NCBI GenBank assembly: GCA_963668655.2
Contig: CAXXPQ010000002.1
Coordinates: 1,364,001-1,428,000 of the forward strand
Direction of reading: 5' to 3'
Length of the DNA stretch: 64,000 nucleotides
Source: G963668655 sp963668655
GTDB lineage: Bacteria; Myxococcota_A; SURF-8
Shown: in pieces, positions 34,065-43,988 of the stretch
Numbering within the stretch: the stretch's first letter is position 1
How the letters are laid out: each line of letters begins with the position of its first letter
Made by a program: the position numbers and the translations under genes
Notes under the pieces: generated by a model
Told to the model about the DNA's origin: nothing
The model's input: only the letters and a program-made list of their open reading frames with translations
The model's database searches: none

Positions 34065-34856
34065 CTACATCAGGCCGCGAAACTGGCCGCCGTCGCAGAC
34101 GAAAGTCCCGCCGGTGACGAAACTTGCGGCTTCCGAGACGAGGAAAGCGGCGAAATTGGCGAATTCCTCCGGACGGCCCAGACGCCCCACCGGAATGCCC
34201 GCCTGAAGCTGCGCCAGGCGCTCCTCGAAGGAAATCTTCAGGTTTTCGGCCTGGGCCGTCACGACTTCCTCCATGCGGCCGGTGCGGATGAATCCCGGAC
34301 AGAGACAGTTGACCAGAACGTTGTACCCCGCCACTTCATCGGAAAGCGTTTTGGCCATGCCGATCACCCCCGCGCGGATGGCGTTGGAGATGACCATGTT
34401 GGCGAGCGGCATCTTGGCGGAAATGGAGGTCATGCAGAGCACGCGCCCCCAGTTGCGTTCCTTCATCCCCGGCAGAACGCGCCGGATGAGATGCACGCCG
34501 CTGAGGAAATTCAGGTCGAAGCCCGCGTTCCACTGTTCGGGACGGACGCTTTCGAAGGTGCCGGGCGGGGGGCCGCCCGCGTTCACCACCAGGATATCCG
34601 CTGGTCCCAGAGCGGCGGCGGCCCGTTCGTGAAAGCGCTCGATCTCCGCTTCCCGGCTTACGTCGCAGGCGGCATGGAATACCTCGCCCCCGGTTTCCTT
34701 GCGGATGCTCTCGGCGGCCCCGGACAGCGCCGCTTCGTCCCGGGCGCAGACGGCCACCCGCGCGCCCTCCATGGAAAGACGGCGAGCCACCGCGAATCCC
34801 AGGCCCTTGCTGGATGCCGTCACCCAGGCCGATTTTCCCTTGATTCCAAGATCCAT
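34065..34856 (-). CDS. SDR-family protein lacking the YxxxK catalytic pair
   Basis: A 263-residue Rossmann-fold protein of FabG length. The cofactor loop is TASSKGLGFAVA where most SDRs have TGxxxGIG, and NAGG is intact. At the catalytic helix canonical enzymes read Y-x-x-x-K before AGV; here the text is MVISNAIRAGVIGMAK, so Ser and Arg replace Tyr and Lys. A Ser of the usual catalytic Ser region (MTSISAK) remains. The protein is otherwise complete, including CPGFIRTGRM and the C-terminal VTGGTFVCDGG. It may be a divergent subfamily with altered chemistry or a binding protein. Annotation as a 3-oxoacyl-ACP reductase would be risky. Confidence 0.88.
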   Translation of the reverse strand: MDLGIKGKSAWVTASSKGLGFAVARRLSMEGARVAVCARDEAALSGAAESIRKETGGEVFHAACDVSREAEIERFHERAAAALGPADILVVNAGGPPPGTFESVRPEQWNAGFDLNFLSGVHLIRRVLPGMKERNWGRVLCMTSISAKMPLANMVISNAIRAGVIGMAKTLSDEVAGYNVLVNCLCPGFIRTGRMEEVVTAQAENLKISFEERLAQLQAGIPVGRLGRPEEFANFAAFLVSEAASFVTGGTFVCDGGQFRGLM

Positions 34857-34931
34857 GGCGTCCTTCCTCGGTTCGTTTCATGAAAACGCCCCCCGATCGG
34901 CCGGGGGACGGCGAATGCGGGCGGCCGGACC

Positions 34932-37900
34932 TCAGTCCACGTTGATGCGGATGATCTTGCGCAATTCGAAGAAATCCTCCGAGACCGCGAAGCGCAGAAG
35001 CTCCCGGAGCTGCTCATGATCCTGGAAGGCCTCGATGATATCCTCCGCGCTGCCCGCCGGCCGATAGGGCTTGCCGGTTTCCAGGAAAACCAGGCACTCC
35101 GCCGCCGCGTTGAGATCGCCGGAGAGCAACAATCCCATACGATTGTCCGTATGCCTGAGCGCCCGGCGGAAGGCGGCGAAATCCGGTTTCGGATCGGCCT
35201 TGGCGTATTCCCGGGCCAGCGTTTCCAGGGCTTTCTTGGCGGCCTTGGACAGCAGGCGATTGATTTTGGAGTTGAAACGCTGGGTTTCGTCCATGGAGGC
35301 GTGCTGCACCGGCAGATCCGGAATGTAAAGCTGGCAGACCGCTTCCACCCAGAAGCGGAGCTTGTCCGCATCTTCGTCGGCGAAGAGGACGTGCTCGTTG
35401 CGGATGCGGCTCATGACCATGCCGGCTAAAAAGCGCTTGATGGCTTCTCCCGCGAAAGCCAAGTTTCCACCGATGACGATGGTGGCGGGCTTCGTGTTTT
35501 CCACGGCCAGCAGATCGGGTTCCTTCTGGGAAATGTAGATCTTGAACAGATCCACGCCCAGGTGATAGGCCGCGTTCTCCATGGTGTGGTAAATGGAGGA
35601 ATTCACGCCCGCCACCTTGCAGCCCGGCAGGTCGAAGCGTTCCAGGTCCACGGGTTCCATCTTGTACAGCGCGGGTTCGAGCTGCTGGAAGAACTCCAGC
35701 AGGAAGCCCTTGGCCTGCGGGTGGATCAGGTGCTTGACGCGGTCGGCGTCCGGGATGATGGCGGAGATGCCGCCCATGACGCGTTCCCGGTTGCCGCGCA
35801 GCTCCGATTGCTGATTCGCGTCCGTGGACAGAAGGAAATCCAGCGACAGCAGCGCGCAGAAGGCTTTGTCGCGTTCGTTGCGTTCCCGGAAAATGCGGTG
35901 CAGCTCCCGGTAACTTTCCACGCGGAAAGGCTGGCGGTCCAGAAGCTGGCGGTGTTTGTCGATGGCGTCCAGGTAATACATGGCGTTGATGGCCATGCCC
36001 CGGGTCTGATCGACCAGAATCTCCATGTTGTCCGGATCCAGCTTGCTCGCTTCCTCCAGCGCGGCCAGGGATTTTTCCACGTCCTGAAGCTTCTCGCTGC
36101 GGATCCGCGCGATCTCCAGAAGCAGGTTCACGCGGCGCTTCTTGTTCGCCGGGTCCACGGACTCCAGATGCCGCTCGTAGACGCCCACCAGCGGTTCCCA
36201 CTGGCCGCGCTCCTCGAACAGAGCGGTCAGCCGCTCCAGCACGCGCCCGTCCGGATCCAGGGCCAGGGCGCGGTCGAAGAACGGCAGCGCCTCGTCCGGG
36301 GCGTCCAGGTGGATTTCCCCCAGGAGCAGGTTGTAACGAAGTTCCTTGTCCTTCGGGAGCTTGTTTCGGATCAGGGTTTTCAGGATTTCCGCCGCCTCGT
36401 CCTTCATTTCCAGTTCGGTATAGATGCCCGCCAGGCGATCCATGACCCGCAGATCGTTCGGGGCGTGGCCGAGCGCCGTTTCGTAGGCGGAGGACGCGCG
36501 CGGGAGATCCTTCAGTTCGGTCTGGAACAGGTGGCCGATCTCGAAATAGAGCGCCTTCAGTTCCTCCTTGTCGTCCAGATGGGCGGCGGTTTCCTCGTAC
36601 AGCCTGACGGCCTCCTCCCAGCGGGAGCTTTTGGCGTACAGATCGGCCAGCAGGCGGCGTTGCCCGGAATCGGCGGGAATCTTCTCCACCAGCTTCTCGC
36701 GGTGGCGGATGGCGCATTCGATGTCGGCCAGGTGCCGTTCCGCGATCTCCGCGATACGCCGGTGCAGTCGCAGCGCCTCTTCCTCGTTCCGACCGGCCTC
36801 GAGCCGCCGTTCCAGGATGTCCACCAGCGGCCGGTGGAGTTTCCGGGCGTTCAGAATCGTGCGGGCGCGTTCGAAAACGTCGTCGTTGGCGATGTCGCGG
36901 TCCAGGATCTGAAGGTACAGTTTCAGCGCGTCGTCCTCCCGGCGCATCACGTGATCCTTCAGCGCGGCCAGTTCCTGGGCGATGGACAGGAACTCGGCGT
37001 CCGAGCCCGCCATTTTCAGTTCCTTCTCCAGCAATACGGCCAGTTCCCCGGGACGATGGAGTTTCGGATACAGGCGCTTGAGGCCCTGAAGGGCCGGATA
37101 GCAGGCCGGGTCGATCTCCAGGGCGCGTTCGTACCGGCGAAGCGCTTCCTCCTGCCGGTCGAATTCGATCTCGTACAGGTGCGCCAGCGACAGGTTGAGT
37201 TGCAGCCGCTGGCTGGGAATGCGCGTCAGTTCCAGCAGGCGCTGGCAGAGATCCATGTAAACGTCCCACTTCTTTTCCGAGGCGTAGACCGTCAGGAAGT
37301 ATTCCAGCGCGTCCCGGTCGTTGGGGTTCATGCGCAGGATTTCGGAATACACTTCCCGCAGACGGTCCCGGTCGTCCAGGTGGTTGCGGAAGAGGTCCGC
37401 CGAAGCGCAGAGCAGCCTTTCCTTTTCCTTCGCATCCTTCGCCCGGACCAGCATGGCTTCGTAGATATCCGCCAGCTCGCCGTAACGGCCGGTGCGGCGG
37501 TACAGGCGTTCCAATTGCTGGAAGGCGGCGGGGCCGTCCGGGTCCAGGCTGAGAATTTCCTTGTAGGCCTCGATGGCGGCGTCCAGCTCCTCGGCCTCGG
37601 CGTGAAGATTGGCCGCCGTGAGAAGAAGCTGGATGCGGTCGATGTCGGAAGCGGCGTCGTGCAGGTCGCGATCCACCAGTTCCATCTGTTTGACGTGATC
37701 GTCGGAGAGCATGTGGATGCGGTAGAGCCCCATCTTGGCGGTGGGATTGTCCGGCTTGGCTTCCAGCATGGTGCGGTAGGCCAGTTCGGCCTTTTCCAGA
37801 TCCTTCAGGCGAACCTCGTACAGTTCCGCGATCTTCTGCACGGACAGCAGTTTGGAGTTGATGTCCGTGGCGTGCTCGGCGTGCTCGGCGTAGACGCCGA

Positions 37901-40112
37901 TGAGGGCTTCGATGTTGTCCGTCTTCTGATAAACGCGCAACAGGGCGTGCAGGGCGGGCATGAATTCCGGATCGTTGGCCAGCACGGCCTTGTAATGCTT
38001 TTCGGCGTCTTCCGGAAGGTCCACCTTTTCCTCGTAGGCCTGGGCGATCTTGAAATGAATGCGCGCCTTTCCGTGGCCCTCCGATACGCCTTCCAGCTCC
38101 TGTTCCCAGAGGATGATGAGATCCTCCCAGCGCTCCGCGTTCTCGTAGAGGCCCGCCAGACGCTGGATGGCGCGATCGTTGGTGGGCGCCAGTTCCAGGA
38201 CTTTCCGGAAAAAGCTTTCCGCCTTCTCGGTGTCTTTCAGTTTGTCCAGGCTGATTTCTCCGCTCTGGAAGAGCAGCGAGAGCACGCGCTGGCGGTCGCC
38301 GATGAGGTCGGCCTCGCGCTGGTTGATCTCCACCAGGCGGCTCCACTGCTGGCTCTTGGCGAACAGGCGTCCCAGGGAGCCGATGGAGGCCAGGTGGCGC
38401 GGGTGGCGTTCCAGGATGCGCTGGTGACACTCCACCGCCTTGCCGATATTGGTTTTATATTCCCAGAGGGAAGCGCTTTTTTCCAGCAGATAGATCCACT
38501 GTTCGTTGCTCAGGTCGGGCGTGTTCTCGATCAACAGCTCGTTCATTTCCAGCCAGTCGTCCGTGCGCCCGGTGAACTGGTACAGTTCGGACAGGGACTT
38601 GATGGCGGGCAAGTAGCCGGGTTTCAGTTCCAGCACCTGCCGGTAGGCGGCGATGGCGCTTTCGTGGGCGTTCAGTTCCCGGTGGGCCATTTCCGCCAGC
38701 CGGAAGAGTTTCCGGGCCTTCTGTTCCCTGTCCCGGATGCCTTCCGCCTGTTTCTGGAGAATGTTGAAGAGCTTGTCCTTCTGCCCCAGCGCGGCGTAAA
38801 GTTCCTCCAGGATGTGCTGGGCGCTCATCGACGACCCCGAGCCGCTCATGGCCCTTTCGAACCACTCCGCCGCCGGCTCCGCCGCGTCCATGCGCTCCCG
38901 GTACAGCGTGCCCAGCTTGAAGGCGATCTCGGTGCGTTTTTCGGGATCCACGGCCAGTTCGTACTGCCGCTGGAGCACCGGCGCCAGCCGTCCCCAGTCG
39001 TTTTCGTTTTCGTAGATGGTTTCCAGTTCGTCCAGGAGGATCACGTTTCCGGGGTCGATGTCCAGGCCCTCGGAAAGCAGCTGGGCCGCCCGGGCGCCGT
39101 CTTCCATGTGGTCCAGGGCCAGGCGGGCGAGCTGGTATTTTATCAGCGCCCGGCGACCTGGATCCTTGGTGATTTTCTCTTCGCTTTCCATCACGCCGAA
39201 CAGTTCGTCCCAGCGCTGTTTTTTCATCAGCAGGCGTTTCAGCGCCCCAATGGCCAGCACGCTGCCGTCTTCCCCGGCCAGAATGCGTTGGTAGATCTCG
39301 ATGGCGCGATCCTCGGTGTCGGCGCGCTCCTCCAGGATCTTGGCCAGGTTCACCTGCATGGCGGCGTGTCGGGATTCGTGTCGGACATCGGCCAGAAAAC
39401 GCTCGTAGAACGCGACGATCTCGTCCCGGCTTTCCCGGGTGGTGAGAATCTTTTCCAGGGTGCCGAAGGCCCGCATGCTGTCCGGATCCTGTTCCAGCGC
39501 CTTTTCGAGACGGGCCATGGCGCCGTCCGGATCCGCTTTGCGCGTGAAGAGGATATCCGCCATGTCGATCAGGACATTGGCCCGTTCGGACCCGGTTTCC
39601 GAACCTTTTTCCCGCGTGTCCAGAAGATCCAGCACCATGTCCCAGTGCCCCGCCTCGGCGAACAGGCGCTGGGCGGCTTTCAGGGTGGGCAGATGTCCCG
39701 GGTCCGCACCGAAGGCTTTTTGATAATGGGCAATGGCTTTTTCCGGATCTCCGAGCTGAAATTCCAGGATCTCTCCGGCGGTGAAAAATAGGCAGGCCCT
39801 CTTGGAGGCGTCCTCCTGGCTTTCGGCCTCCCGCTCCAGAACGGCCAGCAGACCCTCCCATTCCATGGACGGTTTCTGTTCGATCTCCCGAAGTTCAAGC
39901 TCCGGTTCGGGCTCCGGTTCGGGGGTCGCCTCGGACGGCGCGGCCTCATCGTCCCCGGGCGACACCTCGTTCGCAGGGGCGTCGGGTTCCGGATCGTCCT
40001 TCGAAGCTTCAGCGCCGTTTTCGGTGTTTGCTTCCCTTTCGGCGTTTTCGGCGGGCACGTCGCCGGGATCGATATCTTCGATGATAATTTCGTCGCGCTC
40101 GGTATCGGCCAT
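34932..40112 (-). CDS. Large TPR-repeat protein
   Basis: About 1726 residues from ATG 40112, with GAGGAAG upstream; an in-frame TTG at 40127 is less likely. There is no signal peptide, so it is probably cytoplasmic. The first 85 residues are acidic and Pro/Glu-rich. From about 100 to 1400 it is a near-continuous array of 34-residue TPR-like helical hairpins, for example DPEKAIAHYQKAFGADPGHL and EAYKEILSLDPDGPAAFQQL. The last 300 residues form a distinct domain (LPGCKVAGVNSSIYHTMENA, then KPATIVIGGNLAFAGEAIKR). It may scaffold protein complexes. Similar giants occur in myxobacteria. It is divergent from the HEAT-repeat gene. Confidence 0.9.
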   Translation of the reverse strand: MADTERDEIIIEDIDPGDVPAENAEREANTENGAEASKDDPEPDAPANEVSPGDDEAAPSEATPEPEPEPELELREIEQKPSMEWEGLLAVLEREAESQEDASKRACLFFTAGEILEFQLGDPEKAIAHYQKAFGADPGHLPTLKAAQRLFAEAGHWDMVLDLLDTREKGSETGSERANVLIDMADILFTRKADPDGAMARLEKALEQDPDSMRAFGTLEKILTTRESRDEIVAFYERFLADVRHESRHAAMQVNLAKILEERADTEDRAIEIYQRILAGEDGSVLAIGALKRLLMKKQRWDELFGVMESEEKITKDPGRRALIKYQLARLALDHMEDGARAAQLLSEGLDIDPGNVILLDELETIYENENDWGRLAPVLQRQYELAVDPEKRTEIAFKLGTLYRERMDAAEPAAEWFERAMSGSGSSMSAQHILEELYAALGQKDKLFNILQKQAEGIRDREQKARKLFRLAEMAHRELNAHESAIAAYRQVLELKPGYLPAIKSLSELYQFTGRTDDWLEMNELLIENTPDLSNEQWIYLLEKSASLWEYKTNIGKAVECHQRILERHPRHLASIGSLGRLFAKSQQWSRLVEINQREADLIGDRQRVLSLLFQSGEISLDKLKDTEKAESFFRKVLELAPTNDRAIQRLAGLYENAERWEDLIILWEQELEGVSEGHGKARIHFKIAQAYEEKVDLPEDAEKHYKAVLANDPEFMPALHALLRVYQKTDNIEALIGVYAEHAEHATDINSKLLSVQKIAELYEVRLKDLEKAELAYRTMLEAKPDNPTAKMGLYRIHMLSDDHVKQMELVDRDLHDAASDIDRIQLLLTAANLHAEAEELDAAIEAYKEILSLDPDGPAAFQQLERLYRRTGRYGELADIYEAMLVRAKDAKEKERLLCASADLFRNHLDDRDRLREVYSEILRMNPNDRDALEYFLTVYASEKKWDVYMDLCQRLLELTRIPSQRLQLNLSLAHLYEIEFDRQEEALRRYERALEIDPACYPALQGLKRLYPKLHRPGELAVLLEKELKMAGSDAEFLSIAQELAALKDHVMRREDDALKLYLQILDRDIANDDVFERARTILNARKLHRPLVDILERRLEAGRNEEEALRLHRRIAEIAERHLADIECAIRHREKLVEKIPADSGQRRLLADLYAKSSRWEEAVRLYEETAAHLDDKEELKALYFEIGHLFQTELKDLPRASSAYETALGHAPNDLRVMDRLAGIYTELEMKDEAAEILKTLIRNKLPKDKELRYNLLLGEIHLDAPDEALPFFDRALALDPDGRVLERLTALFEERGQWEPLVGVYERHLESVDPANKKRRVNLLLEIARIRSEKLQDVEKSLAALEEASKLDPDNMEILVDQTRGMAINAMYYLDAIDKHRQLLDRQPFRVESYRELHRIFRERNERDKAFCALLSLDFLLSTDANQQSELRGNRERVMGGISAIIPDADRVKHLIHPQAKGFLLEFFQQLEPALYKMEPVDLERFDLPGCKVAGVNSSIYHTMENAAYHLGVDLFKIYISQKEPDLLAVENTKPATIVIGGNLAFAGEAIKRFLAGMVMSRIRNEHVLFADEDADKLRFWVEAVCQLYIPDLPVQHASMDETQRFNSKINRLLSKAAKKALETLAREYAKADPKPDFAAFRRALRHTDNRMGLLLSGDLNAAAECLVFLETGKPYRPAGSAEDIIEAFQDHEQLRELLRFAVSEDFFELRKIIRINVD

Positions 40113-40267
40113 GTCACTTCCTCGCAAAGAAACGTCCGCTTTTCAACACTGTTCCACTGTCTACGATGAAAACGGATGCATTGTAGGATCTTGTTTCGGG
40201 GTCCGTTTCCCGCACCGCAACGGCCAGATCAGGACGCCCCGGCACGTACTCCACTCGATTGAACACG

Positions 40268-40297
40268 AATTTACCACTACCTTTTTATCAATGTAAA
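40268..40297 (-). promoter_or_regulatory. Possible promoter of the TPR gene
   Basis: On the minus strand, TTTACA (40292-40297) and TAAATT (40268-40273) are separated by 18 bases. The leader to the ATG would be about 150 bases. Confidence 0.4.
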
Positions 40298-40344
40298 GGA
40301 ATTTCCATTCCGCTTCGCACCTTCACGGCGGGTCCAAAAAACTT

Positions 40345-40373
40345 TTGATTCCGAATTGCCCGTCTGCTAAAAT
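40345..40373 (+). promoter_or_regulatory. Putative promoter of the HEAT-repeat gene
   Basis: TTGATT (40345-40350) and TAAAAT (40368-40373) are separated by 17 bases, with a TG extension before the -10. It lies about 50 bases upstream of the start. Confidence 0.55.
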
Positions 40374-40425
40374 TCCAAGACTATATCGCTAAAGGTTCCG
40401 TGGCCCCGTTTTCTTTCTGTCGGAA

Positions 40426-42858
40426 ATGGAAAAAAGAATGACTTTGCTGCTTTGCGCCGCCTCCGCCCCACCCGAGCCCGGGCATCTGAATCCCGAAGTG
40501 GCCCAACACGTCGTGGAATTCATCATCTCCACCCGCGCCACCACGGTCTCGCTCGGTATGTATCCGCCGGGTTCGAAGACGATCCAGAATTCCGTGGAAA
40601 AGGTTCAGGCCAATCTGGTGGAGGTTCTGAAACTCGTCGCGGAGGTCACCGTCAGCGAAGTCAACGGCCGTCTGCTGATCGAGGGCAAGCAGTTGGAAGA
40701 GAAGGACCAGAAACGTCCGCCGGTGGTGGATTTCCTTCAATCCATGGTGGAGCGCAGCATTTCCAGCATCACCTTCAAACGCGGCACGAGTCCCCAGGAG
40801 TTGATCGATTTTCTGGTCGTCGTCTCGAAGAAACCCAAGGAAATCGAAGCCCTGGGGCCCATTCCGGACCAGCTGACGAAAAAGGGGATCCGCCACATTC
40901 AGTTGAACGAGCGCATCTTCGTGGCCACCACGGAGGAAGAGGCGGACATGTTCGAAAAACGCATCGATATGATGCGGGATTTCCTTCTGGCGGGCATCGG
41001 GGACGGCACCGGCGGCAGCAGCGGCATGCTGGGGGAAGAAGACGATTCCCCCATCGATTCCGAGGTTCTGGGAGAGCTGGTGGGCGATCGGGACATGTTC
41101 GTAGAGGCCATGTACGGCACCTTCCAGGTGGATCCGTTCGAGGGCGAGGACGAGGACGCCTTTCTCCACCGCCAGGCCAACGTCATGCGCCGCGTTCTGG
41201 GACGCTCCTACCGCATGTACAAGCAACTGGAGGACGAAGCCGTCAAGGGCCAGTTCCTGGAGGGCGTTGCCGAGACCATGATGAAGTTCGACTCCGACGT
41301 TCTGGGAGACATGTACCTCCAGGAGAACGAACAGCCCACGGAAATGAGTCTTCTGGGCGTGGAGCCGGTGTTTTACGACAACGTGGAGGACGAACCCGCG
41401 CTGGAAATGGCCGACTATATCATCGGCGAGATCCACGAATTCAAGGAGGAAGCCGCCGATTACACGGCGGAGGAACGCAAGCTGAAGGTGGGCGGCATCA
41501 AAAAGACCGTCAAGCAGATGATCGATCACACCATCATGCGCGATTTCTTCGACGATCTGGCCATGCGTTTCCACCGGGAAAAGCTGGTAAAGCGGGAAAC
41601 CATCGATAAATTGAAGCAGAAAGCCGCCGATCTGGCCGAGCAGGGACTGAGCCGCGCGCCGCTGGAAAGCGAGGGCCTCAAGCTGCTGAAGCCGGACGGA
41701 AGCATCGACCATGCCGTGCTCAACGCCGTCATCAACGATTTCGACAGCCTGACGGACGGACAGATCCCCGGCACCGTGGAAACCCTGGGCGAAATCCTGG
41801 GAGAGGTGCTGCCCCACCCCGGATTGCACCTTCTGGTGGACAAGATGCTGGATCGCATCGACATGGAACGGGATTTCACGCTGGTCTATTCCTTCTGCAC
41901 CAATTTTCTGGAACAGCTTTGCCGGGAACTGATGGTGAGCGAGCGTTTCGAGCTTTCCGCCAAAATCATCTCCCGTTTCCGCCATCACGCCGATCCGGAA
42001 AACGAACGGGACGAAGCCCAGCGCAAGCACGCGGAAAAGCTTCTGAAAAATCTCGTCACGCCGGAAGTGAACTCCATGCTCATTACCTTCTACCAGCACG
42101 CCGAGGACGAAGTGAAGGCCCAGGTGCAGGTACTGATTTCGGTCATGGGACCGGCCATGATGAACGACCTGATGGCCGTGCTCAAGACCAGCGAGGACAT
42201 GAAGGTTCGCCGCAGCATTCTGCAATTGATGAAAAACATCGGCCGGGAGATTCTGTCGGCGGTCAACAAGGAACTGGCCGACGAAAGCAATCCCTGGTAC
42301 GTCACGCGCAACATGCTGACGCTGATTACGGAAATTCAGGCCGAGGATCAGGCGGATCGGGTCAAGCCCTATCTGCAAAGCGGCGACCCCCGCGTGCGCA
42401 AGGAAGCCGCCCGTGCGCTGTCCAAACTGAACGCCCGCAAAAGCGCGGAGGATATCCGGCCCCTGCTCAACGACAAGGACATCGGCGTACGGCGGTTCGT
42501 CATTTCCACCCTGGGCGCGCTGAAGGACGTCCAATCCATCTCCGCCATCGGGCAGATCATCGCCAAGCGTTCCGTGGCGGTGGCCGAGGAAGAGGACGCG
42601 GTGCAACTGGAGGCCATCGCCGCCTTGGGACGCATGCGCGACCGGGAAGCCGTTTCCCATCTTCTGGAAGCCGTGAAAAAGGAGGGCATTTTCTCCAAGA
42701 ACCGGACCAAGACGCCGGAGATCCGCGCCCGGGCCATCTGGGCGCTGTCCGCCTATCCGCTTCCGGAAGTGAAAAAAGCCGTCAAGGCCGCCATCAAGGA
42801 TTCCAGCCAGGAGGTGGCCGAGGCCGCCAAAACCGTTCTGAGTCGTATGGGGGATTAG
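40426..42858 (+). CDS. HEAT-repeat protein
   Basis: An 810-residue protein without a signal peptide. The N-terminal 170 residues (HVVEFIISTRATTVSLGMYP, then VNGRLLIEGKQL) form an alpha/beta domain also seen in large HEAT proteins of Deltaproteobacteria. The middle is helical. The C-terminal third carries HEAT/PBS-lyase-like repeats: GDPRVRKEAARALSKLNARK, NDKDIGVRRFVISTLGALKD and EIRARAIWALSAYPLPEVKK. HEAT arrays serve as protein-binding scaffolds. The start could also be ATG 40438. A partnership with the divergent TPR protein is possible but not shown. Confidence 0.88.
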   Translation: MEKRMTLLLCAASAPPEPGHLNPEVAQHVVEFIISTRATTVSLGMYPPGSKTIQNSVEKVQANLVEVLKLVAEVTVSEVNGRLLIEGKQLEEKDQKRPPVVDFLQSMVERSISSITFKRGTSPQELIDFLVVVSKKPKEIEALGPIPDQLTKKGIRHIQLNERIFVATTEEEADMFEKRIDMMRDFLLAGIGDGTGGSSGMLGEEDDSPIDSEVLGELVGDRDMFVEAMYGTFQVDPFEGEDEDAFLHRQANVMRRVLGRSYRMYKQLEDEAVKGQFLEGVAETMMKFDSDVLGDMYLQENEQPTEMSLLGVEPVFYDNVEDEPALEMADYIIGEIHEFKEEAADYTAEERKLKVGGIKKTVKQMIDHTIMRDFFDDLAMRFHREKLVKRETIDKLKQKAADLAEQGLSRAPLESEGLKLLKPDGSIDHAVLNAVINDFDSLTDGQIPGTVETLGEILGEVLPHPGLHLLVDKMLDRIDMERDFTLVYSFCTNFLEQLCRELMVSERFELSAKIISRFRHHADPENERDEAQRKHAEKLLKNLVTPEVNSMLITFYQHAEDEVKAQVQVLISVMGPAMMNDLMAVLKTSEDMKVRRSILQLMKNIGREILSAVNKELADESNPWYVTRNMLTLITEIQAEDQADRVKPYLQSGDPRVRKEAARALSKLNARKSAEDIRPLLNDKDIGVRRFVISTLGALKDVQSISAIGQIIAKRSVAVAEEEDAVQLEAIAALGRMRDREAVSHLLEAVKKEGIFSKNRTKTPEIRARAIWALSAYPLPEVKKAVKAAIKDSSQEVAEAAKTVLSRMGD

Positions 42859-43020
42859 AAACCGTCTCCAGAAGTTCGGCCGTATTTCGGATGCCGGCCG
42901 GCCGCAAAGCCGACCGTTGACGAAGACTTCACGCGTTCCCTTCCATTCTCAACGCACCGCGAAAGCCGCGCCGCGTCAAGCCCTGCGCTGTTTTCCTTTC
43001 TGTCTGTTCGGCAAATACAG

Positions 43021-43049
43021 TTGACGCGGCGGTGAGTTTCTGGTACTAA
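43021..43049 (+). promoter_or_regulatory. Putative promoter of the exported protein at 43113
   Basis: TTGACG (43021-43026) and TACTAA (43044-43049) are separated by 17 bases, 64 bases upstream of the ATG. Confidence 0.55.
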
Positions 43050-43112
43050 GAATATCGTTCTCTCCGTGCCGCAGGTTGTGCGTTTTCCACCCCAAGCCAC
43101 GATGAGGTGACC

Positions 43113-43706
43113 ATGAAACGACTCGCCCGATTCGCCGTTCTGTTCCTGGTCCTGCTTTCCTTCCTCGCCACAGACGCTTCCGCCGCCAACAAAAAAAGCC
43201 TGTTGAAAGGCGTGGGCAAGAAGAAAACCCAAACCCCCAGTATGAGTCTCCTTTTGCGGGAAGACCTGAAAGCCGAGTTCAAAAAGGCGTTTTCGGCCTA
43301 CTTGCAGGAAAACATGGACGACTTCATGGCCTTTTTCGACGACAGCTTCTATCTGAACGGACGTTTCGGAAAACGCGGCAAGGTGACGCCCAAATACCTG
43401 CAACCCAAAATCGCCCGCGATTTCAAACAGAACGACATGAAAAAGGTTCCCATTTCGGACGTGTTCGACATGGCCTCGCCGTCCATGACCTTCGTCCTGA
43501 GCGAGGAACAGATCTGCGAAACCATACCGGTATGGAATTTCTCCATTTCGGCGAAAGAGATCCGCCCGCTCATGAAAAAGGGCGATTACCTGGTCATCGC
43601 CAATACCCTGCCCGCCGCCATGGATCACGTTCCTCTGCCCATGACGGTCTACGTGGTCTTCCGCAAAATCGAGGGAGAATTCTACATCACCGCGATTTAC
43701 ATGTAG
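43113..43706 (+). CDS. Exported protein of unknown function
   Basis: A 197-residue protein from ATG 43113, preceded by GAGGTG. A Sec signal peptide (LARFAVLFLVLLSFLATDASA) is probably cut after ASA. The mature part is basic at first (NKKSLLKGVGKKK). It then has a helical AEFKKAFSAYLQENMDDFMA segment and a C-terminal beta half with MTVYVVFRKIEGEFYITAIY. The layout recalls periplasmic NTF2-like or DUF proteins, but no family is recognised. A hairpin terminator follows. Confidence 0.78.
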   Translation: MKRLARFAVLFLVLLSFLATDASAANKKSLLKGVGKKKTQTPSMSLLLREDLKAEFKKAFSAYLQENMDDFMAFFDDSFYLNGRFGKRGKVTPKYLQPKIARDFKQNDMKKVPISDVFDMASPSMTFVLSEEQICETIPVWNFSISAKEIRPLMKKGDYLVIANTLPAAMDHVPLPMTVYVVFRKIEGEFYITAIYM

Positions 43707-43716
43707 AGTCCGGGGA

Positions 43717-43737
43717 CGGGCGAAACGCCCGCTTTCG
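43717..43737 (+). terminator. Terminator after the exported protein at 43113
   Basis: The 6-bp GC stem CGGGCG/CGCCCG with an AAA loop is followed by CTTTCG. It starts 11 bases after the stop. Confidence 0.55.
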
Positions 43738-43896
43738 TCGATTTCACCGAAAAGGCCCGTCCGATTTTCCTTCGAAGGCCGGACGTCGTCGTATCGAATC
43801 CGAATTGTCTTTGATGGGATGAAAGCGATCGGAACAGGAAAACCGCCCGATCCGAACCTCGTCATGAACGGCCGCTACGGGGCGGTCGCTTTGCCG

Positions 43897-43926
43897 TTGC
43901 GAATTCGCGCCGGGCTTTGCTATGAT
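43897..43926 (+). promoter_or_regulatory. Putative promoter of the DUF6485-like gene
   Basis: TTGCGA (43897-43902) and TATGAT (43921-43926) are separated by 18 bases, 63 bases before the ATG at 43989. Confidence 0.5.
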
Positions 43927-43988
43927 GCCGCCGAAGCGGGATTTCCCGAGAAAGAACGGATACGTTTCCGGTTTCGATGGAGAGGACG

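Noticed and set aside
35562..39791. Plus-strand 1409-codon open frame opposite the TPR gene
   Set aside because: It is the antisense shadow of a clear TPR array.
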